This document shows, in pieces, positions 1 through 8,180 of a stretch of DNA of 64,000 nt. The position numbers were made by a program, and so were the translations under genes. Location: positions 24,636 to 88,635 of the forward strand of contig JAEZCT010000058.1 in NCBI GenBank assembly GCA_023433405.1, in the 5' to 3' direction. Origin of the DNA: Bacillota bacterium (lineage in GTDB: Bacteria > Bacillota > Clostridia > Oscillospirales > Ruminococcaceae). Within the stretch, counting starts at the first letter, position 1; every line of letters begins with the position of its first letter. The notes below the pieces were generated by a model. It was given only the letters and a program-made list of their open reading frames with translations. It was not told the origin of the DNA and made no database searches.

Positions 1-804
1 CGTCGGGTTACGAATAACGACATCAGCGGAGGGAACCTGCTGCATCATACGCCGCTGTGCCATCTGCCGCTGCTTTTCCTTTATCTGCGCCTTAATCTTC
101 GGGTCGCCTTCCAGCTGTTTGTATTCCTCCTTGACCTCCTGTTTGGTCATGCGAAGGTTTTTTTCATAATCCCACCACTGGTAAACGTAATCCAGCACCG
201 ATATGCCAATAAACAGTATCGCCAACGTGATAACCATGGAAACGATGCTGTCCACCATATACAGCGCGCCTTGTATCAGCTCCACCTCAAGGAGGTTTGA
301 GAGCTCCTCCATTCGCTTCATGACCTCGCTGTAAAGCACCAGTACAATCATGGTGATTTTAACCAGTGCCTTGAGTAGTTCCACCAAGGACCGAATGGAG
401 AACAATCGTTTAAAGCCTTCCAGTGGGTTTAAACGTGAGAACTTAAACTTAAGCGCCTCTGTTGTAAACAGAAGACGTGTCTGTGCTAATGAAAAAGCAA
501 TGGTAACCAGACAGGATATGAGCAGTAAGGGCAGCCCCGCCAGTAATACAGCAAGGACAAAATCGCGAATAACCTCAATTGCCGCGCTTTCGGTGAGCAG
601 GGTAAGCTCACCCATCCGTCCGGTATACTTTTCTAAAAAACCGCCTAAAAACCGATAAATATAGCTGCCCAGCAGCTTTAAAGCAAAAAACATGATAAGG
701 ATAGAAAAGGCACTGACAATATCGCGGCTTTGAAAAATATTGCCCTTTTTACGTTCATCCTGCTTTCGCTTATGTGTAGCCTTTTCGGTCTTGGAACCCG
801 CCAT
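1..804 (-). CDS. flhB: Flagellar export protein FlhB (partial, N-terminal 268 residues)
   Basis: FlhB is a membrane subunit of the flagellar type III export gate and switches substrate class from hook to filament after cleaving itself. The start codon lies at 802-804 and begins MAGSKTEKATHKRKQDE, a typical FlhB opening of charged residues. Several membrane segments follow, then a charged cytoplasmic helix, and the visible frame ends in VIRNPT at residue 268. This is the conserved N-P-T-H autocleavage motif cut between T and H by the window edge, so the cytoplasmic FlhBc domain is missing only because the window ends. It lies 24 bp after fliR at the distal end of the fla/che operon; flhA would be expected next. 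The identification is very secure. Confidence 0.95.
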   Translation of the reverse strand, partial: MAGSKTEKATHKRKQDERKKGNIFQSRDIVSAFSILIMFFALKLLGSYIYRFLGGFLEKYTGRMGELTLLTESAAIEVIRDFVLAVLLAGLPLLLISCLVTIAFSLAQTRLLFTTEALKFKFSRLNPLEGFKRLFSIRSLVELLKALVKITMIVLVLYSEVMKRMEELSNLLEVELIQGALYMVDSIVSMVITLAILFIGISVLDYVYQWWDYEKNLRMTKQEVKEEYKQLEGDPKIKAQIKEKQRQMAQRRMMQQVPSADVVIRNPT

Positions 805-828
805 GTACTACCACCTGCCCCGCCGCTG

Positions 829-1605
829 TTAAGCGGAAGCTAAAAGCCTAAGCGCCTCGCTCATTTTAAAAAAGGACTCGTCTATTAAATATCCGAGGAA
901 TGAACCAATCGGACCGATAATTATCAAGATGACAAGAATGCCCACTAGCAATTTTATCTGAATATTGACCACAAAAACATTGATTTGCGGAATTGCCTTC
1001 ATCAGTACACCCATGCTTGCCTCGGTGATAATCTCTATGGCCATAACCGGCAGTGCAAGCTGTAGGGATAGCGCCAATATCGAAGAAAAAAGCTGGGCGA
1101 TGTAGGAGCCTATTTCCAGATTAAACGTCCCCGCGCCCACTGGAATGATATTATACGAGACCATAAACATACGAATCATTGTCAAGTGACTATTCGACAA
1201 GAAAAACAAAACCATAAACATCACGTTTAAAAAGGAGCCGGAAAGCGGCATTTGCACGTTGCTGGAGGGATCGTATACTTTAGACATACTCACGCCCATC
1301 TGCATATCCATCACCTCACCAGAGATAAGGATAATTGACATATACAGCTGTAATATGAAGCCAAAGACCCAACCGATGCCCAGTTCCTTGAGGGCGATAT
1401 ATGCAAACTCTATGGGAGAATCAATCGACAGGCTGACGTCGGCCATGGTATTCATGAGTATTACACTCACTGCAAGCACTAGTCCCGCTTTAATCATGGT
1501 AGGGACACTTCTGCGGGACAGGAGCGGATTAAAGAAAATCATCCCCGATATCCTGACCAGAAGCATGATAAATACCGTATAATTCGCAAACGAGATATCG
1601 AGCAT
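829..1605 (-). CDS. fliR: Flagellar export gate protein FliR
   Basis: FliR is an integral membrane component of the export gate core (FliPQR). About 258 residues with six or so strongly hydrophobic segments. The C-terminal part contains the FliR-like stretch ITEASMGVLMKAIPQIN. A longer frame opens with TTG at 1626, but the internal ATG at 1603-1605 (MLDISFANY) has AAGAAGGG about seven bases upstream and matches the usual FliR N-terminus, so it is preferred. It sits between fliQ and flhB in canonical order on the minus strand and presumably shares the operon promoter. Confidence 0.93.
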   Translation of the reverse strand: MLDISFANYTVFIMLLVRISGMIFFNPLLSRRSVPTMIKAGLVLAVSVILMNTMADVSLSIDSPIEFAYIALKELGIGWVFGFILQLYMSIILISGEVMDMQMGVSMSKVYDPSSNVQMPLSGSFLNVMFMVLFFLSNSHLTMIRMFMVSYNIIPVGAGTFNLEIGSYIAQLFSSILALSLQLALPVMAIEIITEASMGVLMKAIPQINVFVVNIQIKLLVGILVILIIIGPIGSFLGYLIDESFFKMSEALRLLASA

Positions 1606-1672
1606 CGCACTACCCTTCTTAGCCAATCGCTACCAAAGATAACCGGCTTTAAATTGTCTGGGTTGCGTTATG

Positions 1673-1936
1673 TCAGGTGCCGGCCATCATATAAAAAATC
1701 TGGTTGGTAAAATCCAGCATGGTTGTAATCATCCACGAAGCAAGAAGCAGGAGAATCGCGGCAATCGCAAGCAGTTTTGGAACAAAGGTGAGGGTCTGCT
1801 CGTGAATCTGCGTTGCTGCCTGCAAGATAGATATGATAAAACCAACCGCAATGCTGACGATAAGAACCGGTGCCGCCAGTTTCAGTCCGGTAAATACCGC
1901 TTGCCGAAGTATGCTGATAACATCTCCCTGATCCAT
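1673..1936 (-). CDS. fliQ: Flagellar export gate protein FliQ
   Basis: FliQ is a small two-helix membrane protein of the flagellar export gate. The 87-residue product (start MDQGDVISILRQAVF) has two hydrophobic hairpin segments separated by a short polar linker containing QAATQIHEQTLTFVPK, a hallmark region of the FliQ/SpaQ family. Length is normal for the family. It lies 26 bp downstream of fliP and 67 bp upstream of fliR, so co-translation within the fla/che operon is expected. Confidence 0.94.
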   Translation of the reverse strand: MDQGDVISILRQAVFTGLKLAAPVLIVSIAVGFIISILQAATQIHEQTLTFVPKLLAIAAILLLLASWMITTMLDFTNQIFYMMAGT

Positions 1937-1962
1937 TTACAGACCTCCTCTGCCTACAAAAA

Positions 1963-2775
1963 TTAAGGGGAAGCGCCCATGTTAAAACTGGATATGAGCG
2001 TCTTTACCGTCATACCCCAACCGTCTACCAGCACAAAAAGCATGAGCTTAAACGGCATGGATATTGAGGCGGGCGGAAGCATAATCATACCCATTGACAT
2101 CAGGGTGCTTGAAACCACCATATCAATAACCAAAAACGGGATATAAAGCAAAAAGCCCATGGTAAAGCCGCGCTTGAGTTCACTCGTAATGAATGCAGGT
2201 ATAACCACCGTCATTTCATACTCTTCGTAGCTTTCTGGAAGCTCCTGCTCCGCAGCAGTGCGGAACAGGTTCAAATCCGTCCGGTAGGTTTGCTTTAGCA
2301 TAAACTCCTTGAGAGGGACACCAGCGCGGTCCAGCGCCTCTTCTTGGGTAATAACGCCGTTGACATAAGGGGTATAGGCAGTGCGTTCTATTTCACCAAT
2401 AACCGGCGACATAATAAACAAAGACAGAAACAACGCAAGGCCTATGACTACCTGGTTTGGCGGCGTTTGCTGCAAGCCTATTGCGTTGCGCAAAAGGCTT
2501 AGTACGATAACGATGCGCGTAAAGCTCGTCATCATAATCAGGATACTGGGCATGAGCGCAAGGAACGTGAGTAAGAATAGAATGTCCAGCGCTTCAACCC
2601 GGTCGTCCGGAGACTCCGCGCCGTTGATATTGATGGAGATTCCCGGATCCGCCGCAAATGCGGTAACCGTTAAAAGCAGTGAAGCCAGTATTACAACTGC
2701 GATAAGTGAGACAATAAAACGGATGAGGGGCTTTTTTAACTGACCCCTGCTTTTTTGCGTATGTAATTTACTCAT
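1963..2775 (-). CDS. fliP: Flagellar export gate protein FliP
   Basis: FliP forms the export gate core in the basal body membrane. The protein (270 residues from ATG at 2773-2775) has a cleavable-looking N-terminal hydrophobic segment, the family signatures RIVIVLSLLRNAIGLQQTPP and QVVIGLALFLSLF, and C-terminal membrane helices with PFKLMLFVLVDGW. A longer frame opens nine codons earlier with TTG, but the ATG overlaps the fliO stop by 8 nt (ATGAGTAA), which indicates translational coupling. Context fliO-fliP-fliQ-fliR is canonical. Confidence 0.95.
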   Translation of the reverse strand: MSKLHTQKSRGQLKKPLIRFIVSLIAVVILASLLLTVTAFAADPGISININGAESPDDRVEALDILFLLTFLALMPSILIMMTSFTRIVIVLSLLRNAIGLQQTPPNQVVIGLALFLSLFIMSPVIGEIERTAYTPYVNGVITQEEALDRAGVPLKEFMLKQTYRTDLNLFRTAAEQELPESYEEYEMTVVIPAFITSELKRGFTMGFLLYIPFLVIDMVVSSTLMSMGMIMLPPASISMPFKLMLFVLVDGWGMTVKTLISSFNMGASP

Positions 2776-3136
2776 GATCGCCGCCCCGATTCCCCCGCCC
2801 AAAGTTTCCGTATTTTTTTAGACTGTCCTTGAGCGCGTCACCAAACGAGACATTTTGCGGCGCGCTTATGATTTGCACCAGATCATCTTCGGAAAGCTCT
2901 CCCAGATTGGTTACGGAACCGGGTGCAACGCCAATAAGAAAAATTTTTCCGCCGAGCCGTACAATTGCGAGGGATTTATCCTGCCCAAGGCTAAGCCGCT
3001 CAATAACCGTAAGATACCTGCCGCCAAGGGTTTGTCCGCCCATTCTTTTACCCAGCCATTTGGTTGAGTAAAAGGCGAGTATGACAATACCGATTACCAT
3101 TAAAATCGCGCCGGCTACCTGAAGGAAATCATCCAA
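2768..3136 (-). CDS. fliO: Flagellar biosynthetic protein FliO (FliO/FliZ family)
   Basis: FliO helps FliP assemble in the membrane. The 122-residue protein has a single N-terminal membrane anchor (about residues 5-25, AGAILMVIGIVILAFYSTKW) and a small cytoplasmic beta-rich domain with the FliO-typical stretches LTVIERLSLGQDKSLAIVRL and IFLIGV. A polar Gly/Arg-rich tail ends in GGDHE. It overlaps the start of fliP by 8 nt. In many Firmicutes this gene is called fliZ. The family is identified from topology, the conserved central motif and gene order. Confidence 0.88.
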   Translation of the reverse strand: MDDFLQVAGAILMVIGIVILAFYSTKWLGKRMGGQTLGGRYLTVIERLSLGQDKSLAIVRLGGKIFLIGVAPGSVTNLGELSEDDLVQIISAPQNVSFGDALKDSLKKYGNFGRGNRGGDHE

Positions 3137-3184
3137 AAGTGCTCCCCCTTAACCATGCGTCCCCAGAAAACACCTAGCAAACGC

Positions 3185-3547
3185 TTAGCCCAGAATATTC
3201 TTAACTGTCTGGATAATTCTGTCGGGTTTAAACGGTTTTACGATAAAGTCGAGCGCGCCCATCTTGATGGCGTCAACCACCATGGATTCCTGACCCATTG
3301 CGGAGCACATAACAACACGCGCGCCGCCGTCCATACCCTTAATGCGCTTAAGAGCCTCAATGCCATCCATATTAGGCATGGTGATGTCAAGAATCACAAG
3401 ATCGTGACGACCGGACTGATATGCGTTGACAGCAATCTCACCGTCACCCGCTTCCTCAATTTCGGTATACCCGTTCTTATTGAGTACATCCTTAATCATC
3501 AGCCTCATAAATGCCGCATCGTCTACCACCAGTATTTTCTTTCCCAT
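3185..3547 (-). CDS. cheY: Chemotaxis response regulator CheY
   Basis: CheY carries the phosphoryl signal from CheA to the flagellar switch (FliM/FliY). The 120-residue single receiver domain shows the acidic pair in ILVVDDAAFM, the phospho-acceptor Asp in LVILDITMPNMDG, the Thr/Ser position in VMCSAMGQ and the conserved Lys in IVKPFKPD. The frame can be extended five codons upstream to a TTG, but the ATG at 3545-3547 gives the normal CheY length and has GGCGGTG six bases upstream. It lies 17 bp after fliY, the classic Bacillus/Clostridium position. Confidence 0.94.
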   Translation of the reverse strand: MGKKILVVDDAAFMRLMIKDVLNKNGYTEIEEAGDGEIAVNAYQSGRHDLVILDITMPNMDGIEALKRIKGMDGGARVVMCSAMGQESMVVDAIKMGALDFIVKPFKPDRIIQTVKNILG

Positions 3548-3564
3548 TTCAAGCACCGCCAATC

Positions 3565-4818
3565 TTAAGATATACCGTTTAGAAAATCGGTATTTTTGAG
3601 TATTTCTGTTATTCTTACGCCAAAGTTATCTTCAACAACAACCACATCGCCTCGTGCGACCAGTTGCCCGTTGACAATAATATCCACCGGGGCACCCGCC
3701 TGCTTCTCAAGCTCTATCACCATCCCCTGGCTGAACTCAAGAATATCCTTAATCTTTTTTCTGGTCTTGCCAATTTCGACCGAAACCTGCAGGGGTACCT
3801 GCATAATCAGGTCGAGATTGGTGTGGGGTCCGTCAGAAGAAGAATGCCCGAGATTTGAAAAGCTTTGAAAGTTCGCACCGTGTACGTCCACTGGTTGTTT
3901 AAACACCCCCGTTTGCTCATATCCGTATGGCGGTTGAGCAGGATAAGGCTGACCGAACCCGTACCCAGGCTGCGGAGCCGCCGAGTAGGAAAAGCCCTGC
4001 TGTTGAGGATGGGGAGGCATTTGCATGTTTTGAGCCGGCTGCTGCATATTGTGTGCCGGCTGCGGGGTCATCGGCGGTCTTGCCCCAGCATCGAACATTG
4101 GCTCGTCGTAAACCTTGGCGAGCAGTTCCTCTGTAGACTGAGACAGCTCGGGAATCTCATCGGGTATATCAAAATCCGATTCTCCAAACCTACGGGACTG
4201 GGAGATGATCTCCTTAGCAAGATCCATCTTCATAATACTCAGGAACTTGCTTTGGGTGATTTCCTCAATGGTCAGGTCAAACTGAATGACCACAACAACC
4301 TCTTCCACATCCTCGGAGATATTCTTTTTTATCTGCGCCGAGTCAAGGATGTTTGCGACAGGCGTGGAGATGTTGATGCTGCGCCCTAAAAAGTTTGAAA
4401 GTGCCGTGGCGGAGGAACCCATCATCTGGTTCATAACCTCGCAGGCCGCGCTGATACTGATTTCGTCAAACACAAAATCGGGATCGGGGGTTGGCGTGCG
4501 CCCCATAAGCTGGTCGAGTATCAGCTTCACGTCGGACTGCCGGAGGATCATGATGTTTGAGCCGGTAATGCCCGTTACATAGGTAATCTCCACGCACATT
4601 GCCGGTTCCATCGTAGCATACTCAACGTCTTTAACCTTGCTGACATGGACATTAGGCGTAGTAATTAGTACCTTCTTGTTGAGCAGGGAAGAAACCGCGG
4701 TTGCAGCGCTTCCCATGCTGATGTTTAAAATCTCTCCGATAACATCTATCTCAAAACCAGAAAGTACCTCCATACCTCCTTGTAAACCGGACGGGTTTTT
4801 TTCAATGTCAGGACTCAT
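3565..4818 (-). CDS. fliY: Flagellar motor switch protein FliY (CheC-like plus FliN domains)
   Basis: FliY is both a C-ring switch subunit and a CheY-phosphate phosphatase in Gram-positive bacteria. The 417-residue protein has two CheC-like half-motifs with the catalytic E-x2-N pattern: GEILNISMG near residue 28-36 and SAACEVMNQMMGS near 128-140. A long Pro/Gln/Met-rich linker spans about residues 245-315, and a C-terminal FliN/SpoA surface-presentation domain contains VPLQVSVEIGKTRKKIKDIL and DVVVVEDNFGVRITEIL. Both phosphatase motifs keep their Glu and Asn, so activity is expected. It follows fliM by 15 bp. Confidence 0.93.
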   Translation of the reverse strand: MSPDIEKNPSGLQGGMEVLSGFEIDVIGEILNISMGSAATAVSSLLNKKVLITTPNVHVSKVKDVEYATMEPAMCVEITYVTGITGSNIMILRQSDVKLILDQLMGRTPTPDPDFVFDEISISAACEVMNQMMGSSATALSNFLGRSINISTPVANILDSAQIKKNISEDVEEVVVVIQFDLTIEEITQSKFLSIMKMDLAKEIISQSRRFGESDFDIPDEIPELSQSTEELLAKVYDEPMFDAGARPPMTPQPAHNMQQPAQNMQMPPHPQQQGFSYSAAPQPGYGFGQPYPAQPPYGYEQTGVFKQPVDVHGANFQSFSNLGHSSSDGPHTNLDLIMQVPLQVSVEIGKTRKKIKDILEFSQGMVIELEKQAGAPVDIIVNGQLVARGDVVVVEDNFGVRITEILKNTDFLNGIS

Positions 4819-4833
4819 ATGAAAACCCCATTT

Positions 4834-5826
4834 CTAAAGAATTTCGCTGATTTGAACAGCCTTTCTCTTTTTGTAGTTGCCCATTTTCCCGCGAAACCAG
4901 ATTTTTTGACCGACCTTGACGTCAATCACATCCGTAACGGATTTTTCGAGCAGAAGTACGTCGTTAATCTGTAGGTTGAGCATATCACTGAGCGTTACCT
5001 CCATCTCGCCCAGCACAGCAGTTAACTCAAGATTGGAATCCTTTACGGAATTAAAAATAAGGTCTCTGCGCTCGTTCTCTCTGATTTCGTCAAGCTTCTT
5101 GTCGCTCTTTATCGAGCGGGCATTCATCTTCTTAATGATTTCATCGAGATTAAGCGCGGGAATACAGATGCTCATATTACCGGTCATGCCCTTCATGTTG
5201 ATATCTATGACGGTAATAAGCACGATATCGTCGGGAGAAAAGGTCTGCATCAATCTGGCGTTGGTTTCGATTCCTACGATTTGGGGGTCCATATCAGCGT
5301 AATTCTTCCAAGCGTCCTTAAACAATTTTACCATGTTCTTAAGGACATTTTCAATAAGAGACAGCTCAATTTCGGTAAAATCCCTATCAATACTTGCAGA
5401 TTCACCGTTTCCGCCAAGTAATTTGTCGATAATGGAAAATACTGTGTTCCGAGATATCTCTATCAGAATCGTTGTATCCGGTATCGCAGTGTCGGTAACG
5501 TTCAGATCCACAATGGCCATCAATACCATGTCCGGCAAGGCGTTATTAAACTCATGATAGCGCTGTTCCTCCAGCTGTGCTACGCTAAGCTGACAGAACA
5601 TTCTGAGTATGCCGGTCAGATATGACGACAGGCTGCGAGAAAAGTTGCTGTGAATACTATCAAGCTTTTTGAGCTGCTCCTTCGTAAACTTTTTAGGGCT
5701 ACGAAAGTCGTATTCCTTTACCTTTTTCCCAGCAGCCTTCTCGTCCATCTCGTTCAAATCCAGCTCACCGGTATGTAAACCCTTTAGCAGCTCATCTATC
5801 TGTTGCTGCGACAAAATATCCGGCAT
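4834..5826 (-). CDS. fliM: Flagellar motor switch protein FliM
   Basis: FliM is the C-ring subunit that binds phosphorylated CheY and reverses rotation. The 330-residue protein begins MPDILSQQQIDELLKGL, the conserved N-terminal CheY-P binding peptide. It continues with a CheC-like middle domain (FSRSLSSYLTGILRMFCQLS onward, with SIDRDFTEIELSLIENVL) and ends with a SpoA/FliN-like C-terminal domain (GEMEVTLSDMLNLQINDVLLL is its core). Its upstream neighbour is motB, with a 143-bp gap in the place where fliL usually lies. Confidence 0.95.
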   Translation of the reverse strand: MPDILSQQQIDELLKGLHTGELDLNEMDEKAAGKKVKEYDFRSPKKFTKEQLKKLDSIHSNFSRSLSSYLTGILRMFCQLSVAQLEEQRYHEFNNALPDMVLMAIVDLNVTDTAIPDTTILIEISRNTVFSIIDKLLGGNGESASIDRDFTEIELSLIENVLKNMVKLFKDAWKNYADMDPQIVGIETNARLMQTFSPDDIVLITVIDINMKGMTGNMSICIPALNLDEIIKKMNARSIKSDKKLDEIRENERRDLIFNSVKDSNLELTAVLGEMEVTLSDMLNLQINDVLLLEKSVTDVIDVKVGQKIWFRGKMGNYKKRKAVQISEIL

Positions 5827-5969
5827 GTTGAGGGCTCTCCTTTACCACGGCTTTATGTACGAACTTCTATAAAAGTAAAACTACCATTTAAAATTTTACA
5901 AGCGCACGAGAATCTGCGGGACCGGCGATAACGCTTGCAGTCATTTAAAAACACAGTTTGACTAATCTA

Positions 5970-6809
5970 TTAGGGGATATACGTTTGGTCAAAAACGTAT
6001 TTTTCCTGACCGAAGAATATGGACACTAATTCTTTGAGGCTTTCGTGATTATCGATGTTAATGTCCTTTTCAACAATCAAAATCTCTACTCTGCGGTTCT
6101 TTTTGCGCCCTTCGGGCGTGGCGTTATCCGCAATGGGCCGATATTTTCCATAGCCCAGCGAGCTTAACAGCTCGGGAGCAATAGTAATTTCGTCCTGAAA
6201 GTATTTAAGCACCGCGTAAGCTCGGTCGGAGGAAAGCTTCCAGTCGTCAACCCTGTAATTTGCGTCCTCAAGAACAGTGGCGGTATGTCCCTCAATACGG
6301 ATGACACCGATGGATTCTTCGGCAAGCTTAATCCATTCGCCGATATCAAGCAGGATATCCCTGCCCTCCTGTCGGAGGATTGCGCTGTCAGGGTTAAAGA
6401 ATACATTGTCAGTAAAGCGGATGAACACATAGTTTTTGCCGTGCTGTACCTCAATGCTTTCCCTTAAATCATCGGGCTGCGTCTCCACATAATTTTTCAG
6501 CAGCTCGTAGAGCATTTCCACATCAATGGGCTGGTCGTACTGCTTTGCGGCATCCGCATCCCCAATGCCTGTGCCCGTGCTACCGACCTGCCCGTCACCC
6601 TCCACCGTTAAATCGGGTGCCAAAACAATCTGCTGCGTGCTGACACCGATATTCGAGAGCGCGGAGATTAGGAATTCCACTTTTTCTTCACTGATGGTTG
6701 ACATGGAGAAAAGCAAAACGAAAAAGGTTAACAGCAGCGTTACCATATCCGCGTAGGTATTAAGCCATTCGTTGCCGCTTCCTTCGCTTTCCCTCTTTTT
6801 TCGTGCCAT
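5970..6809 (-). CDS. motB: Flagellar motor stator protein MotB
   Basis: MotB forms the ion-conducting stator with MotA and anchors it to peptidoglycan. The 279-residue protein has one N-terminal membrane helix, NTYADMVTLLLTFFVLLFSM (about residues 17-36), containing the proton/sodium-binding Asp. The C-terminal OmpA-like domain carries IRIEGHTATVLEDANYRVDD and the NRRVEILIVEKD end. The start ATG is preceded by GGAAAGGCATGGTC, a leader almost identical to the one before flbD. It lies 74 bp after motA. The coupling ion cannot be told from sequence here. Confidence 0.94.
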   Translation of the reverse strand: MARKKRESEGSGNEWLNTYADMVTLLLTFFVLLFSMSTISEEKVEFLISALSNIGVSTQQIVLAPDLTVEGDGQVGSTGTGIGDADAAKQYDQPIDVEMLYELLKNYVETQPDDLRESIEVQHGKNYVFIRFTDNVFFNPDSAILRQEGRDILLDIGEWIKLAEESIGVIRIEGHTATVLEDANYRVDDWKLSSDRAYAVLKYFQDEITIAPELLSSLGYGKYRPIADNATPEGRKKNRRVEILIVEKDINIDNHESLKELVSIFFGQEKYVFDQTYIP

Positions 6810-6883
6810 TTTTTAAGACCATGCCTTTCCGGTTCTATCATAATAAAAACCAAGTATCAAGGTCATACAGCTACCCAAAAGTC

Positions 6884-7768
6884 CTATCTTCTTGCCTTTT
6901 CGGGCCTTTTGCCGGACTCGGGTCTATTTTTTTCATCAGAGCCACCCTCCGCAGATTCCTTTGCGGCTTTGGCTACAAAACTGCTGGGAAGCAGACGGAA
7001 CAATTTTTCGGATATAAAGCGGGGGTTTTCACCCGCCTGTATCGCCTGTATGCCTTCTGAGATAATCAGCTTGGAAAGGTATTCTTCTTCATGGCGAACC
7101 TTCAGCTTGGCTGAAATGGGGTAGAAAATAACATTAGCGAGCATGGAGCCGTAAAAGGTAGTAATCAACGCCTTTGACATGCCGCTGCCCAGTGCATTCG
7201 GGTCGTCCATCTTTTTGAGCATCAAAATTAAACCAATTAGTGTTCCGATCATACCAAAGGCAGGGGCATATGCCGCACCCTTATCGTAAAAAGCGCGATC
7301 CTGTGCATGGCGTTCATCCAGAAAATCCAGCTCCGCCTCCAGTAGCGTCTTCACCTTTTCAGGATCGATGGCATCGACCACCATCATGGTGCCGTTTTTC
7401 AGGTAATCATCATCCCCGTCGTTTAGCTCATCCTCCAAAGCAAGCAAACCGCGGGAACGTGCAGACTTTGCAAGCTCCACTACGCGGTTAATCTGATCTA
7501 TGGGGTTGTAGTGCGTCGGGAAAAAGATAATCTTGAGATGCTTAAGTATTTTGGAAAAAGCTTTGCCAGGGAAGGAAATCATGAGAGTTGCAAAGGTGCC
7601 GCCCACGGTAATTGCTAGGCTTGCATAGTCTACAAAGGTAAGTATGTTGCCCCATTGCAGCAATTGATCCCATACTATCGGCTGACCTGCCTCAGGGTTG
7701 ACAAATACAATTCCGAACAATACCAAAGCAAAAGCGAGTACCGCACCGATTATCGACATCAGATCCAT
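6884..7768 (-). CDS. motA: Flagellar motor stator protein MotA
   Basis: MotA is the stator subunit that contacts FliG to generate torque. The 294-residue protein shows the expected four membrane helices: two N-terminal (LMSIIGAVLAFALVLFGIVF and YASLAITVGGTFATLMISF) and two C-terminal (the GAAYAPAFGMIGTLIGLILM region and the following NVIFYPISAK helix). A large cytoplasmic loop lies between the pairs. A charged Lys/Glu/Arg-rich tail extends past the usual end. Placement of motAB inside the fla operon between flbD and fliM differs from Bacillus subtilis, where motAB is separate, but occurs in some Clostridia. Confidence 0.94.
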   Translation of the reverse strand: MDLMSIIGAVLAFALVLFGIVFVNPEAGQPIVWDQLLQWGNILTFVDYASLAITVGGTFATLMISFPGKAFSKILKHLKIIFFPTHYNPIDQINRVVELAKSARSRGLLALEDELNDGDDDYLKNGTMMVVDAIDPEKVKTLLEAELDFLDERHAQDRAFYDKGAAYAPAFGMIGTLIGLILMLKKMDDPNALGSGMSKALITTFYGSMLANVIFYPISAKLKVRHEEEYLSKLIISEGIQAIQAGENPRFISEKLFRLLPSSFVAKAAKESAEGGSDEKNRPESGKRPEKARR

Positions 7769-7810
7769 AATGACATCATCCTTTATCGTTTGTCGTCGTT
7801 ATAGTAAAGA

Positions 7811-8011
7811 CTAATTGAACTTGCCAAATATCTTACGCTTGTAAGCGATTACCTTCTCAATTATCTCACTGGGGGATTCACCCACGATTAAGATTCTGCC
7901 GTTTAGCAGCTTAATGGTGGTGTCAGGGGTTTCTTCAATGGTCTCAATGAGATCACAATTGAGGTAAAACTCCTTGGATTCTTTTTTTGCAACCTTTGTT
8001 AGCTTAATCAT
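7811..8011 (-). CDS. flbD: FlbD/SwrD family flagellar protein
   Basis: A small cytosolic protein of the FlbD/SwrD family, which in Bacillus is needed for full motor power. From MIKLTKVAKKE the product is 66 residues: a compact beta protein with the family pattern FYLNCDLIETIEETPDTTI, LLNGRILIVGESPSEII and VIAYKRKIFG. A longer frame starts at 8065, but only the MIKL start has the GGAAAGG leader at the distance (13 nt) seen for motB. It lies between flgE and motA, its classic place. Confidence 0.88.
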   Translation of the reverse strand: MIKLTKVAKKESKEFYLNCDLIETIEETPDTTIKLLNGRILIVGESPSEIIEKVIAYKRKIFGKFN

Positions 8012-8131
8012 ATTTATGACCATGCCTTTCCGGTCATTGTGCTTCAAAAAGGCACAATACGCCATAAAGATAGTGGTTGTTGAGGACTTTTTACAAATAA
8101 AATTGATCGTAACAGGTGTAAAAATAATGAA

Positions 8132-8172
8132 TTAGGTTAATAAGGGGAAGCAATCCCCCCTTATTAACCTAA
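8132..8172 (-). terminator. Strong hairpin downstream of flgE
   Basis: A perfect 16-bp inverted repeat (arms 8132-8147 and 8157-8172, nine-base loop) follows the flgE stop by nine bases. In the minus direction it is followed by AATTCATTATTTTT rather than a clean T-run. It may be a partial terminator or an mRNA 3-prime stabiliser that raises hook protein expression relative to the motor genes downstream. Confidence 0.6.
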
Positions 8173-8180
8173 CTATTCGG

